The position numbers were made by a program, and so were the translations under genes. A stretch of 7,079 nucleotides of DNA, taken from Nitrospirota bacterium. GTDB taxonomy: Bacteria > Nitrospirota_A > Leptospirillia > Leptospirillales > Leptospirillaceae. Positions within the stretch are counted from its first letter, which is position 1, and each line of letters begins with the position of its first letter. This document shows positions 6,131 to 7,079 of the stretch, piece after piece. Location: the NCBI GenBank assembly GCA_027415455.1, contig DAIBSV010000094.1, positions 1-7,079 of the forward strand, given 5' to 3'. The notes under the pieces are model-generated. The model ran no database searches, was not told the origin of the DNA, and saw only the letters and a list, made by a program, of their open reading frames with translations.

Positions 6131-6790
6131 ATGAGCCTGTCCCACACCGTCCTCTCCACCACCCTTTTCCTTATGGCCGGCATCGGATGCTCCAGTGCCC
6201 CCCCTGCGACGGACAGTCCCTTCCCCGTCCCCGAAGAGGACGACTCCTCCAAAGGGCTTCAGAAAGCCGTTCTGGCCGGAGGCTGCTTCTGGGGAGTCGA
6301 CGCCGTATTCAAACATGTCCGGGGGGTGACGAAAGTCCGCTCCGGCTATGCGGGCGGAGCTGCCGAAACGGCGCATTACGACATCGTGTGCACAGGACGC
6401 ACCGGCCATGCCGAGGCGGTCGAAGTCACCTACGATGCCGGTCTCGTCTCGTTCGGAACCCTTCTCCGGATTTTCTTCTCCGTCGCGCATGATCCGACGG
6501 AGGTGAATCGCCAGGGACCCGACATCGGGTCGCAGTATCGGTCCGCGATCTTTACGGTCACCCAGGAACAGCAGAGGGTCGCGAAGGCCTATATCGACCA
6601 GCTCGACCGTTCAGGCCTGTTCAAGCGACCCATCGCCACCGTGATCCTTCCCCTCGATATCTTTTACCCTGCAGAAGACTATCACCAGAATTTCCTGGAA
6701 GAGCATCCAACCTACCCCTACATCGTCTATCACGACCTTCCAAAACTTGCCGCGCTGAAACGCCTCTATCCCGACCTCTGGCAAGCCTGA
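6131..6790 (+). CDS. msrA: Peptide-methionine (S)-S-oxide reductase MsrA, probably an exported lipoprotein
   Basis: This enzyme reduces S-methionine sulfoxide in proteins. The 219-residue protein has the active-site motif GGCFWG with catalytic Cys52, then SGYAGG (71-76), TGHAEAVEVTYD (91-102), FFSVAHDPTEVNRQGPD (115-131), QYRS (135-138) and AEDYHQ (181-186). The N-terminus is a short hydrophobic segment ending in AGIGCSS, with Cys20 as a possible lipid-attachment site, followed by a Pro/Ser/Asp/Glu-rich linker to about residue 42. The box is imperfect (Gly instead of Leu at -3), and there is no Lys or Arg before the hydrophobic core. No cysteine follows Cys87, so the C-terminal resolving cysteines of the E. 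coli type are absent. ATG 6131 has AAGG (6119-6122) eight bases upstream. That site overlaps the msrB stop codon, implying coupled translation and a shared transcript. The MsrA assignment is firm; lipoprotein export is inferred. Confidence 0.95.
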   Translation: MSLSHTVLSTTLFLMAGIGCSSAPPATDSPFPVPEEDDSSKGLQKAVLAGGCFWGVDAVFKHVRGVTKVRSGYAGGAAETAHYDIVCTGRTGHAEAVEVTYDAGLVSFGTLLRIFFSVAHDPTEVNRQGPDIGSQYRSAIFTVTQEQQRVAKAYIDQLDRSGLFKRPIATVILPLDIFYPAEDYHQNFLEEHPTYPYIVYHDLPKLAALKRLYPDLWQA

Positions 6791-6863
6791 CCGGTCTTTT
6801 CATTCTCGTCAAGCCGACAGCTGGTCTCCCATTCGAGTCCATTCCGGGAATCTCTTACGGGCG

Positions 6864-6889
6864 GAAACCAAATAAATCATTTATGTTTC
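6864..6889. repeat. AT-rich inverted repeat
   Basis: ATAAAT-C-ATTTAT (6872-6884) is a perfect 6-base inverted repeat around one base. It is flanked by GAAAC (6864-6868) and GTTTC (6885-6889), which can extend the pairing past a 3-base bulge (CAA). It lies about 75 bases after msrA. Without a following T-run or GC-rich stem it is a poor terminator, so a protein-binding site is at least as likely. Confidence 0.4.
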
Positions 6890-6919
6890 ATGACAATAAG
6901 CCATGCTGCACACAAGAAA

Positions 6920-6938
6920 CATATTTTGTAAAAATATG
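6920..6938. promoter_or_regulatory. Perfect 19-base AT-rich palindrome upstream of a promoter
   Basis: CATATTTT-GTA-AAAATATG is a perfect 8-base inverted repeat around a 3-base centre. It ends directly before the -35 candidate at 6939. Position and symmetry fit an activator site, or an AT-rich element contacted by RNA polymerase, for the gene starting at 7029. It stands out in a GC-rich genome. Confidence 0.5.
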
Positions 6939-6967
6939 GAGACAAAATGAATTTCGTCATGTATCAT
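6939..6967 (+). promoter_or_regulatory. Candidate promoter for the gene starting at 7029
   Basis: GAGACA (6939-6944) matches the -35 consensus at four of six positions. TATCAT (6962-6967) matches the -10 at five of six, with an ideal 17-base spacer. The start would be near 6974, leaving a leader of about 55 bases with a strong ribosome site at its end. Confidence 0.45.
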
Positions 6968-7028
6968 GAAACAACCTTCGGCATTGGGCCGGAGGACAGA
7001 CGACACTATCAGTGAAAGGGAGTACGAC

Positions 7029-7079
7029 ATGGGACTCGGACCTTCTGCAAGCCCGATCAGTATCTTTCTTGTTCTTTTC
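7029..7079 (+). CDS. Start of an unidentified protein with a hydrophobic N-terminus, cut by the window end
   Basis: The first 17 codons read MGLGPSASPISIFLVLF and remain open to the window end. AAAGGGAG lies 6 bases before the ATG, the strongest ribosome-binding site in the window. The leader region carries a promoter candidate and several inverted repeats, so this is almost certainly a real, probably well expressed and regulated gene. The hydrophobic stretch from residue 9 onward suggests a signal anchor or first membrane segment, with no positive charge before it. Too little is present to name a family. Confidence 0.65.
   Translation, partial: MGLGPSASPISIFLVLF

Larger units (their letters stand above)
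6885..6972. repeat. Separated 9-base inverted repeat GTTTCATGA / TCATGAAAC
   Basis: GTTTCATGA (6885-6893) and its exact reverse complement TCATGAAAC (6964-6972) lie 70 bases apart. They bracket the AT-rich palindrome and the promoter candidate of the last gene. The right copy covers the end of the -10 box and the bases just after it. Two such sites could be bound by one dimeric regulator each or bridged by a DNA loop. Confidence 0.4.

Noticed and set aside
6791..6870. Terminator after msrA
   Set aside because: I found no GC-rich stem followed by a T-run between the msrA stop and the AT-rich repeats; only short chance pairings such as GAC-AGCT-GGTC are present.

Overview
This is a GC-rich bacterial chromosomal window with tightly packed, ordinary-looking genes. 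No mobile element, CRISPR array, tRNA or rRNA is visible. The MsrA has a lipoprotein-like N-terminus, and the potassium channel is close in layout to Escherichia coli Kch, so I infer a Gram-negative bacterium. The overall style (high GC, leucine-rich membrane proteins, GTG/TTG starts) made me think of Nitrospirota such as Leptospirillum. That is an impression, not a demonstrated assignment.

Layout. Bases 1-939 hold the 3' two-thirds of glmM (phosphoglucosamine mutase, cell-wall precursor synthesis). It is followed after 19 bases by a short ComEC/Rec2-type DNA-uptake channel (959-2638) that lacks the usual C-terminal metallo-beta-lactamase-like domain. A 56-residue four-cysteine zinc-ribbon protein follows (2689-2859). 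It meets, tail to tail with only 5 bases between, a two-gene minus-strand operon. That operon reads from a small YvlD-type membrane protein (3901-3551) into a Crp/Fnr-family regulator (3554-2865), with the stop and start codons overlapping as ATGA.

Divergently, across a 122-base intergenic region with a promoter-like -10 and a 13-base inverted repeat, lies a Kch-like potassium channel with an RCK domain (4024-5286). It has an internal Met codon with a ribosome-binding-like sequence just before the RCK domain. About 350 non-coding bases follow (5287-5637), holding a weak terminator candidate, a long two-part hairpin and a candidate promoter. Next is an msrB-msrA pair (5638-6120 and 6131-6790) that repairs R- and S-methionine sulfoxide. 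The MsrA looks exported as a lipoprotein while the MsrB has no visible export signal, and both enzymes lack the usual resolving cysteine. The last 290 bases are AT-rich with several inverted repeats and a promoter candidate. They lead into the first 17 codons of an unidentified gene with a hydrophobic N-terminus.

How they may work together: the msr pair is an oxidative-damage repair unit, and glmM and comEC may be co-transcribed. The Fnr-type regulator lacks the cysteine cluster for an iron-sulfur centre and the usual cAMP-contact residues, so its signal is unknown. Its divergent neighbour kch is a natural candidate target, but this is inference. I do not see a clearly new multi-gene system here. 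The most unusual items are the inverted-repeat-rich region before the last gene, the msr pair's missing resolving cysteines and mismatched localisation, the possible internal RCK start in kch, and the shortened ComEC.
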